Shown here: positions 1 through 7,353 of the stretch, piece after piece | Numbering within the stretch: the first letter of the stretch is position 1 | How the letters are laid out: every line of letters begins with the position of its first letter | From: Candidatus Bathyarchaeota archaeon | Lineage (GTDB): Archaea; Thermoproteota; Bathyarchaeia; TCS64 | Reading direction: 5' to 3' | Length of the DNA stretch: 14,250 bases | Assembly: GCA_026014515.1 (NCBI GenBank) | Contig: JAOZIG010000030.1 | Location: forward strand, 1-14,250 | Translations under genes and position numbers: made by a program | The notes under the pieces: generated by a model | Seen by the model: the letters and a program-made list of their open reading frames with translations, nothing else | Told to the model about the DNA's origin: nothing | Databases searched by the model: none

Positions 1-1
1 C

Positions 2-982
2 CTAGCGGCTTTGGGGTTCGTCTTCATATTGGTCATCACTGACTATAGTATTCCAACGCTGTACAGCTATAGTGTGTATAGTTTGGAGATTTTCAGTGAG
101 TTCAGTGCAAGTAACAATCCAGCTCATAGCGTCTGGCTCAGCATACCACTTGTCTTGATCACGACCCTTATGCTCGCGGTGAGTCTACGTGGGCTTAGAA
201 ACACTGTTCAGAGTAGCAGTGTGAACCGTGAGGAAAGTCTACAGTACTGGGGTTTCCCAGATTGGTTTAACAGACTCCAGTTGCTCGCGGTTACCGTGAC
301 CATTATTCAGGTGGTTTTCATCATTGGTGGGTTACTGATTCAGACGGGTTCACCGGTGAGTTTGTATTACGCGGTGGAGGCGGCCACTGATGACTTGGTT
401 ACATCGGCTATAATCGGGTTCGTGGGGGCTTTGCTTGGAGCAGGATTTGGTTATGTGTTATCTCAACGACTTGGTAAGGGTGTTTTTTGGTGGGTATTGA
501 TTTCTCTGCCTCTTGCTTTGCCTTCAGCGATTGTTGGTATCGGATTAATTGATGTGTATAATTCTTGGTTTCCTTGGCTCTACGGCACCATGGCGATGCC
601 TATTATTGCGGTTACAACGCGATTTGTAGCGATAGCTACTATCATCATATACACTCAGAGTAAAAGAGTTGATCAGTTGCTCTTTGAGGCAGCCGAGTTA
701 TTCAAACGTGAACAAAATCAAGACCTGTGGCAGGTCAAGCTTCCCTTACAGAAATATGGGTTAGCTGCTGCCGTTGCAGCTCTTGTTGCGTTTAGCACAG
801 GGGAGCTTGGGAGTACTTTGCTGGTGGTTCCACCGGGTAGGGAGACTATTACGATCAGAATATTCAATTATCTTCACTACGGGGGATCAGAGGAAGTAGC
901 GGGACTCTGCCTACTGATAGTGGTATTGATGATGACATTGACGGGTATAGCGTTCAAGACCTACGGGAGGAAAACAGGTTGA
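2..982 (+). CDS. ABC importer permease, Fe3+/thiamine type (5' end missing)
   Basis: Membrane permease of a binding-protein-dependent ABC importer; it would form the substrate channel that the ATPase encoded next drives. The frame is open to the left edge, so the gene starts outside the window and the first TTG (position 11) is not a credible start. The visible part holds the end of one permease domain, with a TDYSIP stretch and a YSLEIFSEFSA stretch typical of FbpB/ThiP-like two-domain permeases, then a second complete domain. The second domain carries an EAA loop (FEAAELFKRE followed by LWQVKLPL), the docking site for the ATPase. Several hydrophobic helices are evident. Families of this shape carry ferric iron, thiamine or phosphonates; the substrate cannot be read from this fragment. 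The stop overlaps the next start by four bases (TTGA). Confidence 0.85.
   Translation, partial: LAALGFVFILVITDYSIPTLYSYSVYSLEIFSEFSASNNPAHSVWLSIPLVLITTLMLAVSLRGLRNTVQSSSVNREESLQYWGFPDWFNRLQLLAVTVTIIQVVFIIGGLLIQTGSPVSLYYAVEAATDDLVTSAIIGFVGALLGAGFGYVLSQRLGKGVFWWVLISLPLALPSAIVGIGLIDVYNSWFPWLYGTMAMPIIAVTTRFVAIATIIIYTQSKRVDQLLFEAAELFKREQNQDLWQVKLPLQKYGLAAAVAALVAFSTGELGSTLLVVPPGRETITIRIFNYLHYGGSEEVAGLCLLIVVLMMTLTGIAFKTYGRKTG
965..970 (+). promoter_or_regulatory. Shine-Dalgarno site for the ABC ATPase
   Basis: GGGAGG lies eight bases before the TTG at 979, inside the last codons of the permease gene. It decides the non-ATG start and indicates translational coupling of permease and ATPase. Confidence 0.7.
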
Positions 983-1599
983 TCAAGATAGAAAAACTCA
1001 GTAAACGATACGGCAGAGTCACAGCACTAGATGAGGCGTCACTCACGATACAAAAGGGGGAAACCGTAGGCATTCTCGGTCCAAGTGGATCAGGGAAAAC
1101 AACGCTACTCAGACTAATAGCGGGTTTCGAGCAACCCACGTATGGAAACATCAGTATTGATGATAAGCTAGCTTCATCACCTGTGTATGTTCTTGAACCA
1201 TCTCAACGTGATATAAGCGCGGTTTTCCAGACACCGGCACTTTGGCCAAACATGACTGTAATCGAGAACATAGAGTACGTTCACCCAAAGCCTCAAACAG
1301 GACTATTCCAGCCTGCAGGTTTATGGGAGCTACTGGATCGCTACCCAAACGAGTTATCAGGGGGTGAGGCTCGTAGAGTAAGCATTGTACGGGCTTTGAT
1401 GGCTGAGAAAAGCTATCTATTACTTGATGAGCCACTGGTGAATCTTAACCCGGAGCTTAAGACGGCACTTCATGAGGTCATCGTAGAAGAGACCAAGCGA
1501 AGAGGCTTGGGAGTCTTGTATATCAGCCACGATGCATCTGAGTTGGAGTACGCGGATAAACGATACATAATGAGTGAGGGAAAGATTGGAGAAGAATAA
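979..1599 (+). CDS. ABC transporter ATP-binding protein
   Basis: Cytoplasmic ATPase that powers the permease encoded just upstream. All nucleotide-binding motifs are present in order: Walker A GPSGSGKTT (residues 34-42), Q-loop glutamine at 84, ABC signature LSGGE (126-130), Walker B LLLDE (147-151) and H-loop histidine 184. At 206 residues it is short: it lacks the C-terminal regulatory (TOBE-like) region of the roughly 350-residue FbpC/PotA proteins and is closer to the ThiQ length. The helical region between Q-loop and signature is also compact (about 40 residues). The TTG start overlaps the permease stop as TTGA and has a good Shine-Dalgarno site. The 3' end overlaps the propeller gene, so the three genes appear to be one operon. 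Substrate unknown. Confidence 0.92.
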   Translation: MIKIEKLSKRYGRVTALDEASLTIQKGETVGILGPSGSGKTTLLRLIAGFEQPTYGNISIDDKLASSPVYVLEPSQRDISAVFQTPALWPNMTVIENIEYVHPKPQTGLFQPAGLWELLDRYPNELSGGEARRVSIVRALMAEKSYLLLDEPLVNLNPELKTALHEVIVEETKRRGLGVLYISHDASELEYADKRYIMSEGKIGEE

Positions 1600-2599
1600 C
1601 ACTACACCCATCCTCGTATTGGCGCTAGTAGCATTGATCCTCGGCGGAATGATGTACCTCGGGAAACAGGATACACCAAAAGTGGAGCCACCAGTCTGGA
1701 CTATACTGAATCCACCATCAGACGTAACCTGCATGGTTGAACAAGACGGCTTACTCTGGGTCGGGGGAAAAGCAGGAGTAGTAAGCATAAACGTAGAGAC
1801 AAAAGAAGTAACGGATATTCCTTGCACTGAACGCATGACCTATACACGGCACATGCTTCTAGACGGTGATACTCTTTGGATAGGCCACGATAGAGGGCTT
1901 ACACGATACACCGCTGAGGGGTGTAGAACCCTCACAGAGCAGGAGGGTATGGTTGATGACCGTGTGAACTACTTGTTGAAGACACAGGATACTCTCTGGG
2001 CGGGCACATGGCATGGAGCATATTATCTGCGTGACGGTGAATGGAGTAGGATCACCGAGGATGATGGGTTACTGGATAACTATGTGAACACCATGATCGA
2101 GGACAGCTATGGGGGTATCTGGTTTGGCAGCTACACTGCACCGAATGGGGGTATCAGCATCTACATGGATGGGGAGTGGCAATACTTCTCAACAGACAAT
2201 GGATTAGTCCACAACAATATAGTCCAGTTCTTCATGGACACGGATGGATCAATCTGGACATCAACAGGTTTAATGGACATAGGAGCAGCAGTCAGATTCG
2301 AGTACAACGGTGATCAGTGGGTAATAGCCGAGATGCTTGACGACTCGGATGGGTTGCCTTTGGGGAAGATAAGGTCTGTTTATCGTGACCCTGATGGTTT
2401 TCTCTGGATAGGTTCGGAGAACAACGGGTTATCTGTGGAGACTATTGATGGTTTTAGGATTTTGACTACAGAGGATGGGTTAAGCCATGATGAGGTAAAG
2501 GTGTATTTTGTGGCTTCTGATGGGGGTCTATGGCTTGGTACACGTAACGGGTTAACTATACTGACACAAGATGATCTTGTGGATATTCGTGGAGAATAG
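1586..2599 (+). CDS. Membrane-anchored seven-bladed beta-propeller protein (two-component regulator propeller type)
   Basis: Probable extracytoplasmic beta-propeller held by one N-terminal membrane helix (TPILVLALVALILGG, about residues 7-21). The repeat unit, a G-[LI]W-[IVAF]-G core followed by a short strand ending in a hydrophobic pair, occurs about seven times: LWVG, LWIG, LWAG, IWFG, IWTS, LWIG and LWLG. Each is usually preceded by a 'DGL..N.V' linker. This is the Reg_prop pattern of hybrid two-component sensors, but no kinase follows. I chose TTG at 1586 because GAGGG precedes it by five bases; GTG at 1574 is an alternative that adds four residues. The gene overlaps the ATPase gene, which suggests a role at the cell surface with the importer, such as ligand binding or sensing. 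That role is inference. No classical solute-binding protein is visible; one may lie upstream of the window. Confidence 0.8.
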   Translation: MEKNNTTPILVLALVALILGGMMYLGKQDTPKVEPPVWTILNPPSDVTCMVEQDGLLWVGGKAGVVSINVETKEVTDIPCTERMTYTRHMLLDGDTLWIGHDRGLTRYTAEGCRTLTEQEGMVDDRVNYLLKTQDTLWAGTWHGAYYLRDGEWSRITEDDGLLDNYVNTMIEDSYGGIWFGSYTAPNGGISIYMDGEWQYFSTDNGLVHNNIVQFFMDTDGSIWTSTGLMDIGAAVRFEYNGDQWVIAEMLDDSDGLPLGKIRSVYRDPDGFLWIGSENNGLSVETIDGFRILTTEDGLSHDEVKVYFVASDGGLWLGTRNGLTILTQDDLVDIRGE

Positions 2600-2630
2600 T
2601 AAAAGGTTTACAGTATTCCAAAAGTAATAT

Positions 2631-2668
2631 CTTAAATAATATACTCATTTTAGCGAATAGAATATAAA
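2631..2668 (+). promoter_or_regulatory. Candidate archaeal promoter of the toxin-like cassette
   Basis: The 104-base gap before the 870-residue gene is AT-rich and has two TATA-like boxes: TTAAATA at about 2632-2638 and TATAAA at 2663-2668, the latter preceded by a purine-rich stretch that could serve as a BRE. Initiation about 25 bases downstream of either box would give a short leader containing the Shine-Dalgarno site. Which box is used cannot be told from sequence. Confidence 0.4.
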
Positions 2669-2692
2669 CCAAATACCCACAGATAGCCTAAA

Positions 2693-2697
2693 GAGGT
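2693..2697 (+). promoter_or_regulatory. Shine-Dalgarno site deciding the TTG start at 2704
   Basis: GAGGT ends six bases before TTG at 2704. No ATG or GTG is better placed at the head of this frame, so the site supports a TTG start. Confidence 0.65.
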
Positions 2698-2703
2698 CTC
2701 ACA

Positions 2704-5316
2704 TTGTCAGAAGAAGAGGGTCCACAGAACACTATACAATTCCTGACCATGATGATCAAAGCCATCATCACTGGAATACCGCAAATGATCAAAAGCATGA
2801 TAATCACCGCAGTCGTCTCAGGTCTCATAACACTAGCGCTACACTTCTACCTAATACTAGTTCCAAACGACGGCTTCAACTCAAGCGGAGACCCGATGCT
2901 AGACAGCATACTAGTACTGGCGAACGTCAACCCGACGCCAACAAACGTACTACTCTTCTGGTTCCTAGGAAACTACCTGTTCTGGTGGATCATAGGAACC
3001 TTCAAAGAGCGAGGTATACTCGGTGGAGTCAAACAATTCGCAACCACTCCAATCTTCGTGGCAACAAGCCTCAAAGAGTCGGGTTTCGGTGCGTTCCCCA
3101 TGCTTATGGGTGGACTCGGATTCGCCTTGATAATGAGGCTCTGGATACTGGGCACCATGACAACCCTCCAGATGCTGCTTATGACCATCGGTGTACTGGT
3201 CTCACAGGAGGACAGCATCACACTCATCGGTATGCAGCTGTTCTTCAACGATGTTAAGGGAGTTGTGAACCGTGGAAAAGAGTATGCCCCGCCGGTCTTT
3301 GGGTTACCAGTTACGCTTATACTGGGTTCGGTCATTGGGTTCGCCTATCTCGCGTATTTCCCATATAACGCCCAGATGGTACAGATACTAGCAGGACTGA
3401 TGATACTCGGCTTAATAGGCATGTTTGTACAGGGACGTAAAAAAGGAAAAGCAGACCAGATAGCCATGGCGCTTATGCTGATATGCTTATTCTCGTTGGC
3501 AGTTTCCCCAGTAGTTGCTGATGACGGAGGCGCAGCGGAGAGCGGCGGAGCCATGAACGTCATCAATAACCCCACGCTACGAGACTTTATGATCAAACAG
3601 GGAATCAACCCAGCACTTGCCGGAATCGCGGCATCACTCGTAGCACAGGGTAAGATGACGCCCAAGATATTCAATCAGCTCAAGAAGGGTAAGCTCAAGC
3701 CGACCAGCGACATGAGTATCCAAGAGATGCAGACCATGCACAAGGTCACGGACAAGCTCTTGGATAACTTGCAACATATGGACCACGAGGTTTGGTTCGG
3801 AAAGGCCAACAAGCTCTGGAAGTCTGATGGTGAGAAGGGAAACATACGTGAACACATAGACATACTCATAGATCAGATAATCCATGGTAAAGAAGTAGAC
3901 ATCAACAAGTATGGCAAGGTCTACACAGTTTATACTCACCATGTTACAGGCAAGACTATCGTTGAAGGAGACATTCCTACATCAAACCAGCTCTGGCGTG
4001 AGACCATAAGCAACACTGTCTCATGGACAACTCAAGAAGTTATCACAGGCAAAGATATTGATGGTAATACTAGTTGGAAATCAGGTGTACTCAGAATACT
4101 TGTGGGCGTAAGCAGCGGCGGAGCATCAGAGTACGTCTACGTACCAGCCAACAGCATCTACACCATGAAGAACTACGTCGATAAAGGCGGAGACTCAATC
4201 TGGGGTGGATTCAAGGCAGGAGCCGGAGAAGCCATCTACCAGTGGGGAATAGGCAAGGTCTTTGAGGGCGGCATGAAGCTAGGCGGCATGGGCTTAAAGA
4301 GCGCAGGCAACTACCTAGGCAACAAGTTCCCCGGAGCAGCCAAGAGCTTATCCAACGGCATGACCAAGGTGAAGAACTTCTTCAACAAGGAGATCAAATG
4401 GCCAAGCAAGAGTTCTGGTGTACCTAAGCCATCAGGCATAGGCACGAAGACGGGCAACATCTATGATAAGGTCAAGGCGAAGAATCAGACTGGAAACCCC
4501 TATCCGGGAGTCAAGAACCCCAAGTTCTCCAATGCGGGTCAGAAAGCCGACCTTAAGGGAATGACGCTAAAGGATAACAAGGCGCTAAGATCAGTCTGTG
4601 ACAAACACGGGGTTAAGGCTCACATGAGACCTACCACCAAGTACGCGAGACAGCACCTTGACAATGGTACAGCGTTACCAAAATCAGAGATAATCAAGAA
4701 CAAGACCATCAACGATATCGACGAGGCGCTGGGCTTCCCCGGTGGAAACAGCAAGGGGCTAGCAGCATGCAAGAAGCCTAACGCGTTACCGGTTAAGAAA
4801 CCAGCGGGTATGAGTAATCGTCAGTGGAGAAACCTGCGTACACGTCACGCTCAGCGCAGCATGGAGTACCGTGACCAATCCAAGTACCTGACACAGATGG
4901 AGGGAAAAGGTAAGATCGTTTGGGATCGTAAGACGGGAATCGTCTATGATAAAGCAACTGGAAAGCCTTTCACAGGTGACAACGATGCTTTCGCGTTCAC
5001 TGACGCGGTTACAGGTAAACCCATATCCCCATACACGAACCAGCGGATCAACCAAGATTTACAGAATTTGGGTGTCACACAGCACGGTGAACACATCAAC
5101 TGGGACTACAGCAACCTATCAAAGACCGCTGGGAAAAACGGCGCCCAGAGCAAGTTTGCTACGGCTCAGGGAATCGACAAGAAGATACTTGGCAGCCACG
5201 CACCGGGTGGTGAGCCGTTGAACACCTACAACCCGTTGGATTATAACCCGAATGTTAAGGGTGTTGAAGATAATGGCTGGACTACCAGCTTCTGGGAAGG
5301 AGGAACAAGAAATTGA
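2704..5316 (+). CDS. Polytopic membrane protein with C-terminal ExoY/edema-factor-like nucleotidyl cyclase toxin domain
   Basis: 870 residues. Residues 24-272 contain about seven membrane helices (near 24-53, 81-100, 129-150, 152-167, 199-219, 224-242 and 253-272). Charged loops fit N-in, C-out topology. The last helix follows GRKKGK and ends in VVA-DD like a signal peptidase site. Residues 290-560 are helical, then glycine/lysine-rich. Residues 625-870 resemble class II nucleotidyl cyclases: MRP (641-643); K660 and K667 seven apart in ALPKSEIIKNKTINDID, matching the edema factor K346/K353 spacing; GLAACKKP (685-692); metal-binding-like D759-x-D761 in TGDNDAFAF; and QHGEH..W (793-800). The usual histidine before the second lysine is a lysine (K665), as I recall for ExoY. 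The family makes cyclic nucleotides in victim cells. TTG start; overlaps the next gene. Activity, secretion and target are inferred; the core is shorter than edema factor's, so it may be divergent or inactive. Confidence 0.72.
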   Translation: MSEEEGPQNTIQFLTMMIKAIITGIPQMIKSMIITAVVSGLITLALHFYLILVPNDGFNSSGDPMLDSILVLANVNPTPTNVLLFWFLGNYLFWWIIGTFKERGILGGVKQFATTPIFVATSLKESGFGAFPMLMGGLGFALIMRLWILGTMTTLQMLLMTIGVLVSQEDSITLIGMQLFFNDVKGVVNRGKEYAPPVFGLPVTLILGSVIGFAYLAYFPYNAQMVQILAGLMILGLIGMFVQGRKKGKADQIAMALMLICLFSLAVSPVVADDGGAAESGGAMNVINNPTLRDFMIKQGINPALAGIAASLVAQGKMTPKIFNQLKKGKLKPTSDMSIQEMQTMHKVTDKLLDNLQHMDHEVWFGKANKLWKSDGEKGNIREHIDILIDQIIHGKEVDINKYGKVYTVYTHHVTGKTIVEGDIPTSNQLWRETISNTVSWTTQEVITGKDIDGNTSWKSGVLRILVGVSSGGASEYVYVPANSIYTMKNYVDKGGDSIWGGFKAGAGEAIYQWGIGKVFEGGMKLGGMGLKSAGNYLGNKFPGAAKSLSNGMTKVKNFFNKEIKWPSKSSGVPKPSGIGTKTGNIYDKVKAKNQTGNPYPGVKNPKFSNAGQKADLKGMTLKDNKALRSVCDKHGVKAHMRPTTKYARQHLDNGTALPKSEIIKNKTINDIDEALGFPGGNSKGLAACKKPNALPVKKPAGMSNRQWRNLRTRHAQRSMEYRDQSKYLTQMEGKGKIVWDRKTGIVYDKATGKPFTGDNDAFAFTDAVTGKPISPYTNQRINQDLQNLGVTQHGEHINWDYSNLSKTAGKNGAQSKFATAQGIDKKILGSHAPGGEPLNTYNPLDYNPNVKGVEDNGWTTSFWEGGTRN
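5299..5303 (+). promoter_or_regulatory. Shine-Dalgarno site for the second cassette gene
   Basis: A full GGAGG, within GGGAAGGAGG (5294-5303), sits nine bases before TTG at 5313. It lies inside the end of the cyclase-toxin gene, so the two proteins are probably made together. Confidence 0.75.
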
Positions 5317-6179
5317 ATACCCCATTTACAGGTGAGGAACGCGCAAAGTTCCTGAAAACATACTACGAGCTACTTGAAAAAAGCCAAGACCTTGGACACG
5401 AGATTGTCGGCTACGAGGGAAACGCCCCAGACAGCATAATCACAGAGTCAGATAACCTGAACGCGGAGCTCTCAGAGATGAGGGACGAGTATGTGAAATG
5501 TGTACCAGTCCTACCCATTTCCCGGTGCCCATACACCAACCAAGCAGTCTATCACAGTATCGATCACTATGGACTTGACGGGCTATGGTGGGACAGCCAA
5601 GTACCCCTGAGACCAGTCGAGGTACTGCCAAGTACATTCTTTATGGTCAATGGAGCCGTCAAACTGGGAAAGATTGAGCAAGCTCCAATCATCGTCAAAC
5701 CCGGACCAGAGGCACCCTACGTGGTACCTGAGATTCTTGAACTACCCCAGTTCAAGGCAGTCATCTCACAGATACGCGTAGGAAACCATGTAGCATACCC
5801 GATTTTCTACTTCATCGAGGACTGGGAAAAAGCAGTAGAACCCATGAACAACTGGGGCACCAACTACTGGCAGTTCCTTGACGCGGATGGAAAACTACGA
5901 TACTATGAGTATGGTGGATACGTCGAGGAGATCGACCCAGACTACAGCGATGAGCCTGTGGTAGAGGAGGACGACGATGACTACACGGAGTACACCTTTG
6001 ACTTTTACCTAGAGAAATGGGTGAAGCAGGGCAAGCTACTCTGGATAGCGCCAGATGACCCAAGTTTTATGTTAAAGACAGGGACCAGTGGTTGTCCCTA
6101 TTTGAACCTTGAAGGAAGCCACGAGTTCTCCGTCATATATGATGGAGAGGCAACAGAGCCATTGGAGGAGGAGATTTAA
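5313..6179 (+). CDS. Acidic soluble protein, candidate immunity partner of the cyclase toxin
   Basis: 288 residues, no signal peptide or membrane helix, so probably cytoplasmic. Visible blocks: RCPYT (71-75), IDHYGLDGLWWD (83-94), KPGPEAPYVVPEIL (129-142), an acidic run rich in D and E (204-230), GKLLWIAPDDPSF (240-252) and SGCPYLNLEG (259-268). I recall similar blocks in uncharacterised bacterial proteins but cannot name a family. The TTG start overlaps the toxin stop as TTGA, with a perfect GGAGG. Position directly after a toxin-like gene, high acidity and cytosolic location fit an immunity protein binding the basic C-terminal domain; this is inference from context. The two CP-containing motifs could pair in the fold. 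It could instead be a chaperone or adaptor for export. Confidence 0.6.
   Translation: MNTPFTGEERAKFLKTYYELLEKSQDLGHEIVGYEGNAPDSIITESDNLNAELSEMRDEYVKCVPVLPISRCPYTNQAVYHSIDHYGLDGLWWDSQVPLRPVEVLPSTFFMVNGAVKLGKIEQAPIIVKPGPEAPYVVPEILELPQFKAVISQIRVGNHVAYPIFYFIEDWEKAVEPMNNWGTNYWQFLDADGKLRYYEYGGYVEEIDPDYSDEPVVEEDDDDYTEYTFDFYLEKWVKQGKLLWIAPDDPSFMLKTGTSGCPYLNLEGSHEFSVIYDGEATEPLEEEI
6164..6173 (+). promoter_or_regulatory. Extended Shine-Dalgarno site for the third cassette gene
   Basis: GGAGGAGGAG lies five bases before ATG at 6179, within the final Glu codons of the preceding gene. It is one of the strongest initiation signals in the window. Confidence 0.75.
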
Positions 6180-7327
6180 TGGAAAACAGTAATGAAAACG
6201 TCGATAGATTCGATGATGAGATAGATGTAAAACAGTACCTTATACCGAAGAACATCGTCAACGGCTTGATCGATAACTTCAGTATAATCCGCAACAAGCT
6301 AAGCGAGGTACTGGACATACCACCAGCTACTACCAACGAACACGCATCTGGTTGGTGGCAACAGCAAAGCGGAGACGACCAGATCGTACTCAGAGCAGCC
6401 TTAACAGCCATGGCTGCCCCGGCGATGATCTCACAGATCAGCATCATGAAGGGTAACGATCAGATGATACAGACCACCATGGCTCAGGAGAGCATGAGGG
6501 TAGAAGATCCATGTTTCCTCATCGGTGAAGAAGGCGAGAACATTGTGATTAGGCGTCTCAGAAACCCCGATGTAATGACCAGCACAATCCAACTATATCT
6601 TGACTCGGGAATCGAGCAAGGTGAACTTGAGTTCAGCTTCACAACCGAGATAGATGACTTCCATACACTCCTCGGAATCCTAGACCTATACAGACGTGAA
6701 TACTATCAGGCATTGATGGAGCACGAGGCGGTACCAAGCGAGTTCAACACAGAAGACGTACGCAGAAGCATAGAGGACGGACACACCTATGGCGACCCAA
6801 GGTGGATGCTCCCCTTCGTACTACCAGTACTACCTGACGCAACTGTACCAGACCAGAACACCCTAAACTACAGCCTATACGACTTGGGCAAGACAGGCAT
6901 ATTCAACATCAGCGGAGACTACGCCAAGCTCACACTGGCAGACCCCAGTGAGCTACTCTGCAAGGAGATGGTTGAACGCCCAGCGTCCATCAGGGTGACA
7001 AACCTAGGCTTTACACAGGATGGCAAACCAGCTGGTATGACCAGCCTCTACATCAGAAGCAAGAACCTCATCTGGTATGTGAACATCGGCGGCGAGACAG
7101 GTGCAACAGCAACATGGGCAAGCATAGACCTAGACAAGGCTGGTGAGTTACTCAACGAGTCATTCACACCTGTCGGAGCACCGAGTACAGTTAAGCCAGC
7201 ACCAGCACCTCAGCGTAACAAGAGTGGCGAGAAAAAGTTCTGCTCAATCTGTGGCAAGGAAGCTACATGGGTCGAGCAATACCAACGCTATTACTGTTAC
7301 AGTTGCCAGAAATACCTAGATAATTAA
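6179..7327 (+). CDS. Uncharacterised soluble protein with C-terminal Cys4 zinc ribbon
   Basis: 382 residues, not recognised as a known family. The body (about 1-320) has an acidic helical N terminus, an alanine/methionine-rich helical stretch (about 70-105) and then mixed alpha/beta sequence; there is no signal peptide or membrane helix. A proline/alanine linker (about 330-350) leads to a zinc ribbon with C355-x2-C358 and C373-x2-C376 and the pattern W.EQYQRYYCYSCQKYL, which I associate with archaeal ribbons that bind protein or nucleic acid. Its ATG shares one base with the preceding stop (TAATG), so it is the third coupled gene of the cassette. A role as toxin chaperone, export adaptor, second immunity factor or regulator would suit its place; none is shown by the sequence. 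Confidence 0.62.
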   Translation: MENSNENVDRFDDEIDVKQYLIPKNIVNGLIDNFSIIRNKLSEVLDIPPATTNEHASGWWQQQSGDDQIVLRAALTAMAAPAMISQISIMKGNDQMIQTTMAQESMRVEDPCFLIGEEGENIVIRRLRNPDVMTSTIQLYLDSGIEQGELEFSFTTEIDDFHTLLGILDLYRREYYQALMEHEAVPSEFNTEDVRRSIEDGHTYGDPRWMLPFVLPVLPDATVPDQNTLNYSLYDLGKTGIFNISGDYAKLTLADPSELLCKEMVERPASIRVTNLGFTQDGKPAGMTSLYIRSKNLIWYVNIGGETGATATWASIDLDKAGELLNESFTPVGAPSTVKPAPAPQRNKSGEKKFCSICGKEATWVEQYQRYYCYSCQKYLDN

Positions 7328-7329
7328 AT

Positions 7330-7353
7330 GGTTGACCCCGATTGGGGTTAATC
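7330..7353. terminator. Hairpin between convergent genes
   Basis: A ten-base-pair stem (GGTTGACCCC with GGGGTTAATC, including two G-U pairs) and a GATT loop fill the gap between the convergent genes and run into the stop codon of the minus-strand oxidoreductase gene. It could end transcripts from both sides. No strong T-run follows, so intrinsic archaeal termination is uncertain. Confidence 0.4.

Noticed and set aside
2600..2703. Possible attachment site, tRNA or small RNA gene upstream of the toxin cassette.
   Set aside because: The 104 bases show only AT-rich promoter-like boxes and a Shine-Dalgarno site; no cloverleaf, direct repeat or integrase gene was seen.
2985..3335. Open frames of about 90-120 codons on both strands within the toxin gene.
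   Set aside because: They sit inside the well-supported membrane region of the 870-residue gene and show no family motif.
5313..6179. Whether the second cassette gene is itself a separate catalytic toxin.
   Set aside because: It has no signal peptide or recognisable catalytic motif set, and its strong acidity and position fit a protective or accessory partner better; not excluded entirely.
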